DNA of 64,000 nucleotides from Prochlorococcus marinus str. MIT 9215 (GCF_000018065.1 NC_009840.1:992001-1056000), one strand, 5' to 3'; shown: positions 27,488 to 38,849, numbered from the stretch's first letter. Program-made: numbers and translations. Notes: generated by a model from the sequence alone, not told the origin.

Positions 27488-28960
27488 TTAAGAAAAAGTA
27501 TTATTCTTGCTAGTTGGATACTGAATTCTTCTATGTCTAATTCTTTTCCACACATTCAAGAATGCCCTTTTTATTAGAAAAATTTCTCCTTTGGATAAGT
27601 TACTATCATCTAATTGCCCATCTTTTTGACGCGAGTAGATAATATTAGATATTGTTTCCAAAGCTTCTTTATCAGATGCATTAATATTCATTGCTCTTAG
27701 TGCCGCTTCACATCCATCTGCAAGCATTAGAATAGCTGTTTCTTTTGACTGAGGAATAGGGCCTTTATATCTAAAATAATATTCATTAATGTCGAGATTT
27801 TTTTCTTGAGCTTTTTGAAAAAAATATCCCATTTTCAAGGTACCTTGATGTTCAGGAATAAAATTAGCTATCAGTTTAGGTAATCTATTTTTTCTCGCAA
27901 ATTTCAATCCTTCATCAACGTGTGCCTGTAATACTTGTGCACTTTTAATAGGATCATCCAATTCGTCATGCGGATTTTTTAAACCATCCTGATTTTCAAT
28001 AAACCAATTAGGTGCATATAATTTGCCCACATCATGATATAAAGCTCCAGTTTTAATTAGATCAATATCACCACCAATCATTCTTGTGGCTTCCTCTGCT
28101 AGACCACATATAAGTAAGGTATGTTCAAAGGTACCAGGAGCTTCAAGAGACAATCTTCTAATTAGAGGTTTCTCCTTATCAGATAATTCGAGTAGTCTTG
28201 CTTTAGTTAATAATCCGAATATCGATTCAAAAATAGGAATAAATAAAATTGTAAAAAACATTACAATTGCCAATAGCAAGGAATCAGAAAATTTATCTCC
28301 GTTAGATAAAACAAAATCTTGATTATTAATAAAAGATATTTTATCTTTACCTATCAATATCCACTGACTCAAGAATGATCCAATTGGGACAAAAATCGAT
28401 AGTTGAAGTAACTGAACTCTATTTCTTATTCTTCCTCCAAGTAGAGACACTACTGATGCGCAAACTAATAAAATAAAAAACAAATAATTATTTATAGAAA
28501 CTGCTGGATCTGGCCAACTAAGGCTTGCTATTGAAACCCAAGCTAAAGCAGTTATGCTTCCCATCCCTTGAGATATTATTAAAGCCGGTGGAATTATCAT
28601 AGATAATGGACTTATGGTTGAAGCTAGGGCTATTTTTGTAGCTTGTACCACTAAAAGAAGAGTAAGAATAAAGATGATCTGTCTTGAAGAAATTGTGGGA
28701 TTCTCTTTTTTTGAAACTAATATCAAAATTCCTGAAGTAATAAGTATTTCCGTAAAGGTCAAAAGCCAAGAAAAAATATCTGTGATACTTAAAGGCGAGA
28801 TGAGAAGCAGTTTATAAGAAGAAATTATTGAAATTAAAATGCATACTAAAAAAATTATGAGATTATCTATTCTTGAAATTTTAATTGGTTGTTTTACTGG
28901 AACTTGACTTCTCCTCCACAGATAAAACAATTTTTTTAGGATAGTTGTGATGTTTTGCAC
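27488..28960 (-). CDS. PgpH-like membrane HD-domain phosphohydrolase (probable c-di-AMP phosphodiesterase)
   Basis: 490 residues. Residues about 32-255 form seven or eight membrane helices (7TM-7TMR-HD type), and about 268-470 is a cytoplasmic HD domain: PGTFEH with H280, ALYHDVGK with H309/D310, FIENQ...NPHDELDDP, PEHQGT and the typical YKGPIPQSKETAILMLADGCEAAL. The match to PgpH of Listeria, a c-di-AMP phosphodiesterase, is good across the HD domain. The large extracytoplasmic HDED domain that precedes the helices in PgpH is missing. A c-di-AMP synthase gene is 26 kb away. The cyclic dinucleotide substrate is inferred. Confidence 0.85.
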   Translation of the reverse strand: MQNITTILKKLFYLWRRSQVPVKQPIKISRIDNLIIFLVCILISIISSYKLLLISPLSITDIFSWLLTFTEILITSGILILVSKKENPTISSRQIIFILTLLLVVQATKIALASTISPLSMIIPPALIISQGMGSITALAWVSIASLSWPDPAVSINNYLFFILLVCASVVSLLGGRIRNRVQLLQLSIFVPIGSFLSQWILIGKDKISFINNQDFVLSNGDKFSDSLLLAIVMFFTILFIPIFESIFGLLTKARLLELSDKEKPLIRRLSLEAPGTFEHTLLICGLAEEATRMIGGDIDLIKTGALYHDVGKLYAPNWFIENQDGLKNPHDELDDPIKSAQVLQAHVDEGLKFARKNRLPKLIANFIPEHQGTLKMGYFFQKAQEKNLDINEYYFRYKGPIPQSKETAILMLADGCEAALRAMNINASDKEALETISNIIYSRQKDGQLDDSNLSKGEIFLIKRAFLNVWKRIRHRRIQYPTSKNNTFS

Positions 28961-29034
28961 AGAATATAAATAAATCTATTTGAATAATTTAGAATTATAG
29001 GCATGCTAAGTGTAATTAGGAGATGTTTTTCTAA

Positions 29035-29931
29035 ATGTCATTAAAATTAGATGGTAAAAAATTATCTCTTGAAATTGAAGAAAGATTAAATAATTATATC
29101 TCTAGTAATAAAAAAATTGCAAAAAGAGCTCCTGGTTTAGCTGTTATAAGAATAGGTGAAGACCCTGCCAGTGGTGTTTACGTTAATAACAAGGAAAAAG
29201 CATGTTCAAGGATTGGAATAAAGAGTTTTATATTTCATCTAAAAGATAGTGTAGAGCAAAAAGAAGTTGAACAATTAATAATCAAACTTAATTCTGATAA
29301 GGATATTGATGGAATATTGCTACAACTTCCCATACCTAAGAAGTTTGATGAGCAAAAACTTATCAGTTCTATTAATCCAGGCAAAGATGTAGATGGATTA
29401 AATGAGATAAATATCGGCAAATTAGTGAAAAATGAGCCTGCGATGAGATCATGTACACCAGCAGGAATTATTAATTTACTAAGATCTCAAAATATTACAA
29501 TTGAGGGTAAGAAAATTGTTGTTATTGGAAGAAGTTTGCTTGTTGGTAAACCCTTATCGCTTATGTTGTTGAATCTAAATGGCACGGTAACAATGACTCA
29601 CTCAAAAACATTGAATTTAAATAAAGTCTGTAGAGAAGCTGACATACTTATTGCTGCTGCAGGAAAACCCAATCTTGTAGATTCGACTTTTGTAAAAGAA
29701 GGAGCAGTAATTATTGATGTTGGAATACATAGATTAAAAAGTTCCAATAAAAATCAAACCAGATTATGTGGCGATGTATTATTAGAGGATGTCATTTCTA
29801 AAGTATTTGCTTACACACCTGTACCCGGTGGTGTTGGACCAATGACAGTAACAATGTTACTTGTAAATACTATTTTTAGCTGGCAAAAACAATTTGGTTT
29901 ATCATCAACTCTTAATGACCTTTTGCCATAA
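29035..29931 (+). CDS. folD: Bifunctional methylenetetrahydrofolate dehydrogenase / methenyl-THF cyclohydrolase
   Basis: 298 residues. FolD signatures: [30 protein letters not shown]-like opening (about 33-62), [14 protein letters not shown] (about 96-109), and the NADP site [18 protein letters not shown] (about 163-180), then CTPAGII and [14 protein letters not shown]. It interconverts 5,10-methylene- and 10-formyl-THF for purine and formyl-methionine synthesis. TAGGAG lies 13-18 bases before the ATG. It leads a run with GGPP synthase and a DUF212 gene. Confidence 0.96.
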
Positions 29932-29968
29932 ACTCCAAGATGAAAAAATTTTTTAATAAAGGTATAAA

Positions 29969-30871
29969 ATGACTGAAATTATAAATAGTATTTCTGATTT
30001 TGAAAAATATCTTAAAAACACAAAAAAGGTTGTAGAAGAAGCACTTGATGTTTCCTTGGGCCCTGAGAATCCAGAAATATTGAGAGAATCAATGAGATAT
30101 TCCCTCTTAGCTGGTGGAAAAAGAATACGTCCTATTCTATGTTTAGCATCATGCTCACTGGCTGGAGGAGAACCCTCTCTCGCTGTTCCTACTGCAGTAG
30201 CGATAGAAATGATCCATACAATGTCCTTGATTCACGATGACCTGCCCGCTATGGATAATGATGACTTGAGAAGAGGTAGACCAACAAATCATAAAGTATA
30301 TGGAGATGCAATAGCTATTCTTGCAGGCGATGCTTTATTAACTAGGGCCTTTGAAATGGTCTCTTTAAGGAGTCCTGGAGTTGATCCAACAAGATTATTA
30401 AATGTAATTGGCGAATTATCTCTAGTTGCAGGTGCACCAGGCTTAGTCGGGGGACAAGTTGTTGATTTAGAATGTGAAGGCAAAGAAGTCGACCTTGAAA
30501 CTCTCGAATATATTCATCTTCATAAGACTGGAGCTTTATTAAAAGCTTGCGTAAGAACAGGCGCAATGATTGCAGGTGCTAACGAAAAACTATTACAAGC
30601 TCTAACAACATATGCAGAGGGAATTGGTTTAGCCTTCCAAATAATAGATGATATTCTTGATTTAACTTCTAGCAGTGAAAAACTTGGTAAAACTGCCGGC
30701 AAAGATCTCTTGGCTGACAAAACTACTTACCCTAAATTACTCGGAATGGAGGAATCAAAGAAAAGAGCATTTGATTTAGTTGAAAAAGCAAAAAAAGCAA
30801 TAGAACCTTGGGGATCAGATGCTAAATATTTAATATCCTTAGCCGATTTTATTACAAATAGAGACAGATAA
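29969..30871 (+). CDS. crtE: Geranylgeranyl diphosphate synthase
   Basis: 300 residues. Both aspartate-rich motifs are present: FARM with [11 protein letters not shown] (89-99) and SARM DDILD (227-231). The residues before the FARM (HTMSLI) lack bulky aromatic blocks, so products longer than farnesyl diphosphate are expected. It feeds carotenoids, phytol and quinones. In Prochlorococcus the single short-chain synthase of this kind is called crtE. It follows folD by 37 bases and precedes a DUF212 gene by 14 bases. Confidence 0.92.
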   Translation: MTEIINSISDFEKYLKNTKKVVEEALDVSLGPENPEILRESMRYSLLAGGKRIRPILCLASCSLAGGEPSLAVPTAVAIEMIHTMSLIHDDLPAMDNDDLRRGRPTNHKVYGDAIAILAGDALLTRAFEMVSLRSPGVDPTRLLNVIGELSLVAGAPGLVGGQVVDLECEGKEVDLETLEYIHLHKTGALLKACVRTGAMIAGANEKLLQALTTYAEGIGLAFQIIDDILDLTSSSEKLGKTAGKDLLADKTTYPKLLGMEESKKRAFDLVEKAKKAIEPWGSDAKYLISLADFITNRDR

Positions 30872-30885
30872 ATAATTAAAAATTT

Positions 30886-31365
30886 ATGCCTGAGTTTTTT
30901 GCCTTTTTTAATAATTCAGTTCTTTTCTGGAGCCTATCATCCTGTTTGTTAGCTCAATTTTTTAAAATCGTATTCAATTTATTTTCAACTGGAAAGATAA
31001 GATTTGGAATTATGTTCGAAACAGGTGGTATGCCTTCAAGTCATTCCGCCTTAATAACTGGCGCAACATCTGGTATAGGTTATGAATTGGGATTTGATAG
31101 CTCAATATTCGCATTATCAGTTGCCATAGCACTAATAGTTATGTATGACGCTAGTGGTGTTCGAAAATCAGCAGGTATTCAAGCTTCAGAAATCAACAAA
31201 CTATCAAAAAAACTGGATCCTCAATCTGAATTACTTCTAAAAGAGACCCTAGGCCATACAAAAATTGAGGTGATAGTGGGGAGTTTTTTAGGACCATTAA
31301 TTACTTTGCCAGGAATGTTTTTTTTAGGTTCTCCTCTCAAAATTTTTGATTTAATAATAAATTAA
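30886..31365 (+). CDS. Divergent PAP2-family protein (DUF212)
   Basis: 159 residues. Typical family blocks: LAQFFKI (early helix), the phosphatase-like GGMPSSHSALITG (about 46-59) and MYDASGVRKSAGIQASEIN (about 86-104), then LKETLGHTKIEVIVGSFLG. Several hydrophobic segments show membrane association. Relatives are annotated as acid phosphatase/vanadium haloperoxidase-related, though activity is mostly untested. Placement after GGPP synthase suggests, but does not prove, a link with isoprenyl phosphates. Its stop overlaps that of the convergent cobB gene on TTAA (31362-31365). Confidence 0.85.
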   Translation: MPEFFAFFNNSVLFWSLSSCLLAQFFKIVFNLFSTGKIRFGIMFETGGMPSSHSALITGATSGIGYELGFDSSIFALSVAIALIVMYDASGVRKSAGIQASEINKLSKKLDPQSELLLKETLGHTKIEVIVGSFLGPLITLPGMFFLGSPLKIFDLIIN

Positions 31366-32753
31366 GAATTCTTTTGAAAACAAGTTTGGGTAGCATTTAT
31401 AAAGTTTTTTGCGACTTCTGGAGAACTAGGCAAATGTAAGTGTATCCAACTTGCATGTAATTTATCATCAAAAAAGCCTTCATTTTTATATTCAGTTTTC
31501 CAAGATTTAATCTTCCATGGAGATGAAAATTTCTTCTGATGCTCAGCTTTTCTTAAATCAATTTCAGATAAATTATTTTCAATTTCCCAATAATGAAATT
31601 CATGTCCTCTACATAATTGATTTTGTTTAATGATCGGAGTATCTTTTAAACCCTCAATGTATCTATAACCTACTGAAAGTTTACTTTTTTTTGATTTAAA
31701 AGGCAGGACACCACTCATTTTATGATTATTACCATTTTCATCTTTTATAAAGTCTCCTAAAATCATCATCCCTCCGCACTCTGCATATATAAATCCATTT
31801 TTGCGGAATTTCCTTAACGAATTTAAGCTTTTTAAAGAGTTACTTATATGATCAGCATATTTTTCAGGGAACCCCCCAGGAATAATTAAAGAAGAAGCCT
31901 CATTTGGTATTTCTTCATCATTATAAATACTCCATGAAATCAATGGTATTCCTATTTCGCTCAAAAACTCCCTAGTTTCAGGGTATTGAAAGTGAAAGAT
32001 TTTATCTTCTGCAATTGCTATAGGTTTACTTTTGACTATTTTAAAATTTTCAAAACTGGCAGAATTAAATATTTTCTTTTGAGGAGATTTCAGTAATTTC
32101 ATAAGAGAAAATATATCAAGATTTCTTTCAGCGAAATTTGCAAAATATTCAACATCAATTTCCTTACCATTTTCCAATGGAGATATCAAACCTAAATTTG
32201 CTTTGTTTAAAGCTATTTTTGAATCAGATGGTAAATAACCAAGAATTTCGATATTCTCATTTTTAAAAACCTCTTCGATTAATTTTTTATGCCTATCTGA
32301 ATTAACGTTGTTAAATATAATTCCTACTATTGATAACTCAATATCGAAATCTCTAAAACCACGAACTGTCGCCAAAAGTGAAGCTACTTGACCTCTAGCA
32401 TTAACAATAAAAATTACTGGTGCATTAAGAAGTTTTGAGATATTTGCAGTGCTTGAATAGCTTGTTGAACCTAGTCCATCAAATAGACCCATTGCTCCTT
32501 CAATTAATGAGAATTCATATTTCAAAGAATGTTTAAAAAAACTTTCTTGAACCCATTCCTCACCACTTAAAAAAACATCTAAATTCCTACAAATAGGTTG
32601 GCCAATTGAACTAAGTTGTTGTTGATCAAGATAATCTGGGCCAACCTTGAAAGTTTGTATCTTTATACCTTTTGCGAATGCCCAACAAGATATCAAAAGC
32701 GATAATGTAGTTTTCCCACTATCGCTTGAAGGAGAAGATATTACACAAGGCAT
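31362..32753 (-). CDS. cobB: Cobyrinic acid a,c-diamide synthase
   Basis: 463 residues. N-terminal P-loop of the dethiobiotin synthetase type, SSPSSDSGKTT (6-16), the YLDQQQLSSIG segment and KVGPDYLD, then a C-terminal type 1 glutaminase domain with the YAECGGMM active-site cysteine (about 337). It amidates the a and c carboxylates of cobyrinic or hydrogenobyrinic acid using glutamine and ATP, in vitamin B12 synthesis. It is immediately downstream of opcA (3-base gap), unrelated in pathway. No riboswitch is visible before it. Confidence 0.92.
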   Translation of the reverse strand: MPCVISSPSSDSGKTTLSLLISCWAFAKGIKIQTFKVGPDYLDQQQLSSIGQPICRNLDVFLSGEEWVQESFFKHSLKYEFSLIEGAMGLFDGLGSTSYSSTANISKLLNAPVIFIVNARGQVASLLATVRGFRDFDIELSIVGIIFNNVNSDRHKKLIEEVFKNENIEILGYLPSDSKIALNKANLGLISPLENGKEIDVEYFANFAERNLDIFSLMKLLKSPQKKIFNSASFENFKIVKSKPIAIAEDKIFHFQYPETREFLSEIGIPLISWSIYNDEEIPNEASSLIIPGGFPEKYADHISNSLKSLNSLRKFRKNGFIYAECGGMMILGDFIKDENGNNHKMSGVLPFKSKKSKLSVGYRYIEGLKDTPIIKQNQLCRGHEFHYWEIENNLSEIDLRKAEHQKKFSSPWKIKSWKTEYKNEGFFDDKLHASWIHLHLPSSPEVAKNFINATQTCFQKNS

Positions 32754-32756
32754 TTA

Positions 32757-34058
32757 TTAGTTATTAAAACCATTAAAGATTTGAAGGGATATTTTAATAG
32801 AATTTTCAAAAAGAGGACTTGTATTACCTCTACTACTTCCCAATAATTTACTAACATCATACTCTGATGTAGAAAAAGAATTTGGAACAACTTGTTCAAT
32901 TAATTCCATATTGGCCATTCCCCCTGCTTCAAGTCTCATACATTCCACTGATTCACAACCAAGTATTACACAAGTATTATTTTTTTGAACCTCACTAATT
33001 TTTGAAATCAACCTCAATCCAATAACTTGTCCTAAATGAATACTGGGATTTCCCAAAGATAAGGGATTAATTGATGCAGAAATTATTTCGCCATTAATTC
33101 TTTCAAACTCTATTTTTGTTGATTCTATATCCTTTTCAACACTTATAAAGGACCAACCAAGTTTATCGCTAATCCATGAGATCAAAAACAATGCTTGAAT
33201 AATATGATCTCCTGCAATATCAATATCAATATCAGTAATATGATCTAAAATTGGTCTCCTCGAAGGTGGATCAAAAATCATTGCCAATGATTCCCTCCAA
33301 TTTTTCAACCTAACCCAATTCAAATCATTAATAGCTTTGTTTGAATTATTTAATTGATCTAAAACTTTTAAACATCTGTTAGGAGATCCAAGAGCAGTAT
33401 CAATTATTAACCTTAAACCATATTTCGTGAAATATTCGAAAATTTCAGGGGATTCATCCAAGCTACCATTCCACCACAACCAAGAAGGTAATTCATCAAT
33501 AGATAATTCATCAATTATTTTTAACCCATTATGAGATATTGAGGCTGAGCCTCCCCTAATAACAACTAAATCCCCGCATATAGATTGCGTAGCTGGAGTA
33601 TCACTTAATGGACAGTAAGCGGATACAAAAGTTTTAATATCTGAATTTTTATTTAACGTTGGGGCTAGAGTTATTAATCTTCTAGGATTTAATGTACTTA
33701 TTGATGATTCAAAAAATTGTCCTCGAAAGTCTTCAAAGTCTTTATTAGGTAAATTCTCCTTCAATAAATTCAATAATTCTTCACTACTAAGGGAAGTAGT
33801 AATAGGGAGTCCTTGATCTAATATAAATTTTTTAGCAACTTCAATTATCTCTGGACTTAAATTTCCAGTAATAGGTCCATTTACTAACCCTTTTTGAACC
33901 AAACATTGTTCTAACCAAGCAGGCTGCCAGACCATTAATGTAAAAGTATTAGCACCAGTATTATCTTTATCTTCTGCAATCCATAATTTATTAAGGTAAT
34001 TAGAAATTTCCTTATAAGGCAGCTCTAGTGGGGTTTGGAGTGTTAATTGAGGTTTCAT
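32757..34058 (-). CDS. opcA: Glucose-6-phosphate dehydrogenase assembly protein OpcA
   Basis: 433 residues. OpcA is a cyanobacterial and actinobacterial allosteric activator of glucose-6-phosphate dehydrogenase that also senses redox state. The assignment rests on length, on position 2 bases after the zwf stop, and on features such as WNGSLDESPEIF and the RLKNWRESLAMIFDPPSRRPIL motif (about 259-279). It is soluble and probably acts in the dark, when Zwf supplies NADPH. Two cysteines (CVILGCESVECM region) could be redox-active. Confidence 0.93.
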   Translation of the reverse strand: MKPQLTLQTPLELPYKEISNYLNKLWIAEDKDNTGANTFTLMVWQPAWLEQCLVQKGLVNGPITGNLSPEIIEVAKKFILDQGLPITTSLSSEELLNLLKENLPNKDFEDFRGQFFESSISTLNPRRLITLAPTLNKNSDIKTFVSAYCPLSDTPATQSICGDLVVIRGGSASISHNGLKIIDELSIDELPSWLWWNGSLDESPEIFEYFTKYGLRLIIDTALGSPNRCLKVLDQLNNSNKAINDLNWVRLKNWRESLAMIFDPPSRRPILDHITDIDIDIAGDHIIQALFLISWISDKLGWSFISVEKDIESTKIEFERINGEIISASINPLSLGNPSIHLGQVIGLRLISKISEVQKNNTCVILGCESVECMRLEAGGMANMELIEQVVPNSFSTSEYDVSKLLGSSRGNTSPLFENSIKISLQIFNGFNN

Positions 34059-34060
34059 TT

Positions 34061-35584
34061 TTAAGGTCTACGCCAGAAAATATTATCTTTTGAAAGTAAT
34101 TGATCAGACTCAGGAGGTCCCCACGTCATAGATTCATAGTTATAAATAGGTAACTTCCAAGGGGAATTATCCATCAATTCTATTAATGGCGTATAAAGTT
34201 TCCAGGCTGCCTCTACTTCATCACTTCGAGTAAATAAGGTTGGGTCAGAAAGCATTGCATCGGCTAATAATCTTACATAGCCTTCATCTGAGGGTTCTCC
34301 AAATGATTCATCATAAGAAAATTCCATCTCAACAGGTCTGGATTTCATTCCAGAACCAGGAGATTTTACCTCAAATTTGAAAGTAGCACCTTCATTTGGC
34401 TGAATTCTAAGAATAAGTTGGTTTGGAGCAGGATTTATTATTGTAGATTCAAATAAATGAACCGGAACGTCTTTAAAAGTTAACACTATTTCTCCAAGTC
34501 TTTTAGGAAGTCTTTTCCCTGTTCTCAAATAAAAAGGAACCCCTTGCCAACGCCAGTTATCCACAAAAACTTTTGTCGCAATATAAGTTTCTGTTGTGCT
34601 ATTACAATTAACACCCTCTTCCTGTCTGTACCCTTTGAGTCGATTTGAGATATTTCCTCCCTCTCCATATTGACCTCTTATACAACAATTCCACGGTTCA
34701 TTTTCATCAGCAAGTTTTGAAGCTTGAAGAACCTTAGCTTTTTCATTTCTTATTGCTTCTGGTTCAAATTTTCCAGGAGGTTCCATAGCAGTAACAGCAA
34801 GCATTTGAGTCATATGATTTTGAAGCATATCTCTTAAAGCGCCAGAACTTTCGTAATAACCTGCTCTATCTTCAACACCTACTGTTTCAGATGAGGTAAT
34901 TTGAACACTTGATATATAATTTCTATTCCAGATTGGTTCAAAAATAGTATTAGCAAACCTCAAAACAAGAATATTTTGAACTGTCTCTTTGCCTAAATAA
35001 TGATCAATCCTATAAATCTGACTTTCTTCAGCACAACTTTGAACGATTTTATTTAATTTTTTTGCACTTGAATAATCTCTCCCAAAAGGTTTTTCAATCA
35101 CCAAACGACTTTTTTTAAAATCATCTAAAAGGCCAGCTGCTTTAAGAGCTTTACATCCACTTGCATAGAAATTCGGAGATACTGATAAATAAAATGTTCT
35201 ATTTCCATGAGTAGCTTGTGTTTTATCAATTCCATTTAATCTTTTAGAAAGCCTTACTACATCATTACTTTGTTGTAAATCAACTGGTTCATAGAAAAGA
35301 TAATTAGAAAATTTTTCCCACTCTCTTTCTTTACCAGATATTTGATTGGACAGCTTTACTTTCATTTTTTCTCTAAACTCATCATCAGTCCAAGGTCTTC
35401 TCGCACAACCAACTATTCCAAATTCACTTGGAATTCTTCTTTGCAAAAAGAGTTCAAATAAAGCTGGTATTAATTTTCTATGAGTAAGGTCTCCACTGGC
35501 ACCAAATATTACTAAGCATTGTGGAGATATCACTCTTTCCTGCCGCAAACCCAATCTTAGAGGATTACTTAATGTTGAAGGCAT
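34061..35584 (-). CDS. zwf: Glucose-6-phosphate 1-dehydrogenase
   Basis: 507 residues. NADP site GASGDLTHRKLIPALF (about 29-44), active site RIDHYLGKETVQN (about 196-208) with the expected substrate lysine and histidine, and the FEPIWNRNYI segment. It oxidises glucose-6-phosphate to 6-phosphogluconolactone, making NADPH for dark metabolism via the oxidative pentose-phosphate route. The gene begins the zwf-opcA-cobB run and lies 111 bases downstream of petH. Its own leader may hold the main promoter. Confidence 0.96.
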   Translation of the reverse strand: MPSTLSNPLRLGLRQERVISPQCLVIFGASGDLTHRKLIPALFELFLQRRIPSEFGIVGCARRPWTDDEFREKMKVKLSNQISGKEREWEKFSNYLFYEPVDLQQSNDVVRLSKRLNGIDKTQATHGNRTFYLSVSPNFYASGCKALKAAGLLDDFKKSRLVIEKPFGRDYSSAKKLNKIVQSCAEESQIYRIDHYLGKETVQNILVLRFANTIFEPIWNRNYISSVQITSSETVGVEDRAGYYESSGALRDMLQNHMTQMLAVTAMEPPGKFEPEAIRNEKAKVLQASKLADENEPWNCCIRGQYGEGGNISNRLKGYRQEEGVNCNSTTETYIATKVFVDNWRWQGVPFYLRTGKRLPKRLGEIVLTFKDVPVHLFESTIINPAPNQLILRIQPNEGATFKFEVKSPGSGMKSRPVEMEFSYDESFGEPSDEGYVRLLADAMLSDPTLFTRSDEVEAAWKLYTPLIELMDNSPWKLPIYNYESMTWGPPESDQLLSKDNIFWRRP

Positions 35585-35695
35585 ATTTTTAGTATTCTTT
35601 TTTTAAAATCCTCCTTTTTTCAAAAATTAGCTACAAATTGTGTCTAAACCAAAAAGTATTTAGTTAGGTGATACTTAAATATAAAGATTAAACAG

Positions 35696-36889
<1,194 letters not shown>

Positions 36890-36910
36890 TTATTTATATA
36901 TGAGATTATC

Positions 36911-36932
36911 AATTTGTAGTTTAATTTGTAGT
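36911..36932. repeat. Tandem 10-bp direct repeat in the petH upstream region
   Basis: AATTTGTAGT occurs at 36911-36920 and again at 36923-36932, one 12-bp step apart, 31-52 bases before the petH ATG. The second copy runs into GTGATTTCAC, a short inverted repeat (36931-36940). Repeats spaced at about one helical turn often bind a regulator, but no known box (such as NtcA) fits. Confidence 0.35.
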
Positions 36933-37016
36933 GATTTCACAAAAATGGTTACGTTTTGAGATCGGAATATATTAAAGAAATTATTTTTATTTTTCCGTAT
37001 TTGTTGTTTTTATCTG

Positions 37017-37022
37017 TATAGT
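37017..37022 (+). promoter_or_regulatory. Possible -10 element of the START-like gene
   Basis: TATAGT lies 41 bases before the ATG at 37063, in a region rich in T. It matches the consensus at five of six positions; no -35 box is convincing. Confidence 0.3.
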
Positions 37023-37062
37023 TACACAGAAATAATTTTTTATTAAATTAAAAAATTCATTT

Positions 37063-37599
37063 ATGAATAATCCTCATGATTCAGTAGATCATTCTAAAAA
37101 AAATGATTACAGGACAATTGAGCAGACGATGGAAAAGTTTTCTGGTGGAACAAGAAGACTTGCAGCTCAACTTACAACTTCTGCAAGTTTCGACTCTTTA
37201 TGGAATGTTTTAACAGATTATGATCGACTTAATCTTTACATACCAAATCTATTGTCGAGCAAAAAAATATATCAAAAGAACAATAATGTACATCTTAAAC
37301 AAGTTGGCGCACAGGATTTTCTTGGCATGAAATTTTCAGCTGAAGTAACTATAGATTTATTTGAAGATAAGGAGCTTGGTATTTTAAAATTCAATTTGAT
37401 TAAAGGTGATTTTAGAAAATTTGAAGGTAGTTGGAAAATTCAAAATATTAAAAATACTTCTAAAAATTCATTAATTTATGATCTCACTGTTCAGGGTTGT
37501 CAGTGGATGCCAATAGGTATGATAGAGAAAAGACTCAAAAAAGATCTTTCTGAAAATCTTATTGCCGTAGATAGGCAAGCAAAATCATCAAAAAATTAG
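37063..37599 (+). CDS. SRPBCC/START-like cyclase-dehydrase family protein
   Basis: 178 residues. The body (about 30-170) has the polyketide-cyclase/START helix-grip pattern: TTSASFDSLWNVLTDYDRLNLYIPNLLSS, then QVGAQDFLG and a long closing helix MIEKRLKKDLSENL. The family binds a hydrophobic ligand; in Prochlorococcus and plants, similar coenzyme-Q10-like or lipid-transfer proteins exist. Ligand unknown. It is divergent from petH across 182 bases and converges on the tRNA-Glu gene. Confidence 0.8.
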   Translation: MNNPHDSVDHSKKNDYRTIEQTMEKFSGGTRRLAAQLTTSASFDSLWNVLTDYDRLNLYIPNLLSSKKIYQKNNNVHLKQVGAQDFLGMKFSAEVTIDLFEDKELGILKFNLIKGDFRKFEGSWKIQNIKNTSKNSLIYDLTVQGCQWMPIGMIEKRLKKDLSENLIAVDRQAKSSKN

Positions 37600-37616
37600 T
37601 TTGTTATTTTAAATAA

Positions 37617-37689
37617 TAGCCCCAAGGGGATTCGAACCCCTGTCGCCTCCGTGAAAGGGAGGTGTCCTAGGCCTCTAGACGATGGGGCC
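37617..37689 (-). tRNA. tRNA-Glu (TTC anticodon)
   Basis: 73 bases on the minus strand fold as a cloverleaf. The acceptor stem (seven pairs, one G-U) starts GGCCCCA. The anticodon stem CCTCC/GGAGG encloses loop CTTTCAC with anticodon TTC, and the T arm is AGGGG-TTCGAAT-CCCCT. The discriminator base is A; CCA is not encoded. It is the only tRNA gene in the window. In photosynthetic bacteria this tRNA also starts tetrapyrrole synthesis. Confidence 0.96.
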
Positions 37690-37730
37690 AGGTAAATAGC
37701 ATAACAGCTTATTAAAAATTAAGAGTAAGG

Positions 37731-38849
37731 CTATCCTTTCGTCAAGTATTGTTGCTCTTTGTTTTGTCCTTGCCATACAGGAACAGTAAAATGGAAGCAC
37801 GAACCTTCACTAAGTTCAGATACGACCCATATTCTTCCTCCATGGACTTGTACGATCCTTCTGCATACAGATAAACCAATACCAAATCCCGAAGTCCCCT
37901 CAGAAGTCTGTGGGAGTCTAACTCTATCAAGAAAAATTCTTTTTTGTTCACTTAAAGGAATACCTGCACCTTTGTCACATATTGTTATTTCTACCCATTG
38001 ATTTGTCTTATGAATCATCGTAATTTTTATAGATCCAGAGTCTTCGGAAAATTTAATAGCATTTTCAATTAAATTTAATAATACTTGCCTCATCCTTCTT
38101 TGATCTGCAAATACACTAGGGAGATCGGATGGAATATCAGTATCAATTTCTATGTTCCTTAATCGCCAAAATTTTTCTAATTCGAGTATTACTTCAGCAC
38201 TAATATTACCTAAGTCAATTTTCTGAGGATTAAATAAAGCCTCCCATTTTGTTGTTCCCACTTCTAAAAGATCTTGAGATAAGAGTTCGATCTCTTCCAA
38301 GCGTCTTTTAATTACCTCTTGCAGTTTTGAGATATCTATTTGTCCAAGTTTTTGACTTTGAATAGCCAAAGTGGCGGCAGTTAAGGGAGTTCTTAATTCG
38401 TGCGCGACCATTCTTAATAATCTTTCCTGGGATTCAATTCTTTTTGTCAATGTTTCATTTTCTTGCCTTAAAACGAGAAGTTCATCTTCTAAAAGAAATT
38501 CTTTTTGAGTTCTTATTGAATCAATTTTTGATGGTTGCAAATTAATCCCGAGATTTTTCGTTAAACCTTCCTGTGTCCACCTTGGTAACCATTTCTGAAA
38601 TTGAGAGAAAATATTACTTCCAGCAAATATTTGTTTTGGAGCAGGAGAAATCTTAATAAGAGCCGGTATAGCAACTAATCTATGTAATTCAAGCAATTCT
38701 GGCTGTTCAGTGGGCTCAGAGATTTGAAGCGATATCTCAAATTCACAATCATTTGATTCTAAATAAGCTATCAAGGACTTAATATCACCACTAGAAAGTT
38801 GATTTCTAGCTGCAACTAATATTAGTTTTAGCTCTTTTTTATCATTCAA
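37731..38849 (-). CDS. sasA: Circadian clock-output histidine kinase SasA
   Basis: 372 residues. The N-terminal KaiB-like thioredoxin-fold domain (about 8-97, with [22 protein letters not shown]) is diagnostic of SasA. The HisKA domain has phospho-acceptor H150 in VAHELRTPL, then an ATPase domain with N, G1 (DKGAGIP) and G2 ([12 protein letters not shown]) boxes. SasA binds KaiC and passes phosphate to the response regulator RpaA to time gene expression. No kai genes are in the window. The gene is divergent from the lipocalin-like gene at 38956 and lies 42 bases from tRNA-Glu. Confidence 0.96.
   Translation of the reverse strand: MNDKKELKLILVAARNQLSSGDIKSLIAYLESNDCEFEISLQISEPTEQPELLELHRLVAIPALIKISPAPKQIFAGSNIFSQFQKWLPRWTQEGLTKNLGINLQPSKIDSIRTQKEFLLEDELLVLRQENETLTKRIESQERLLRMVAHELRTPLTAATLAIQSQKLGQIDISKLQEVIKRRLEEIELLSQDLLEVGTTKWEALFNPQKIDLGNISAEVILELEKFWRLRNIEIDTDIPSDLPSVFADQRRMRQVLLNLIENAIKFSEDSGSIKITMIHKTNQWVEITICDKGAGIPLSEQKRIFLDRVRLPQTSEGTSGFGIGLSVCRRIVQVHGGRIWVVSELSEGSCFHFTVPVWQGQNKEQQYLTKG

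Noticed and set aside
37742-38001. Two frames within sasA on both strands
   Set aside because: They are shadows of the well-supported sasA coding frame.
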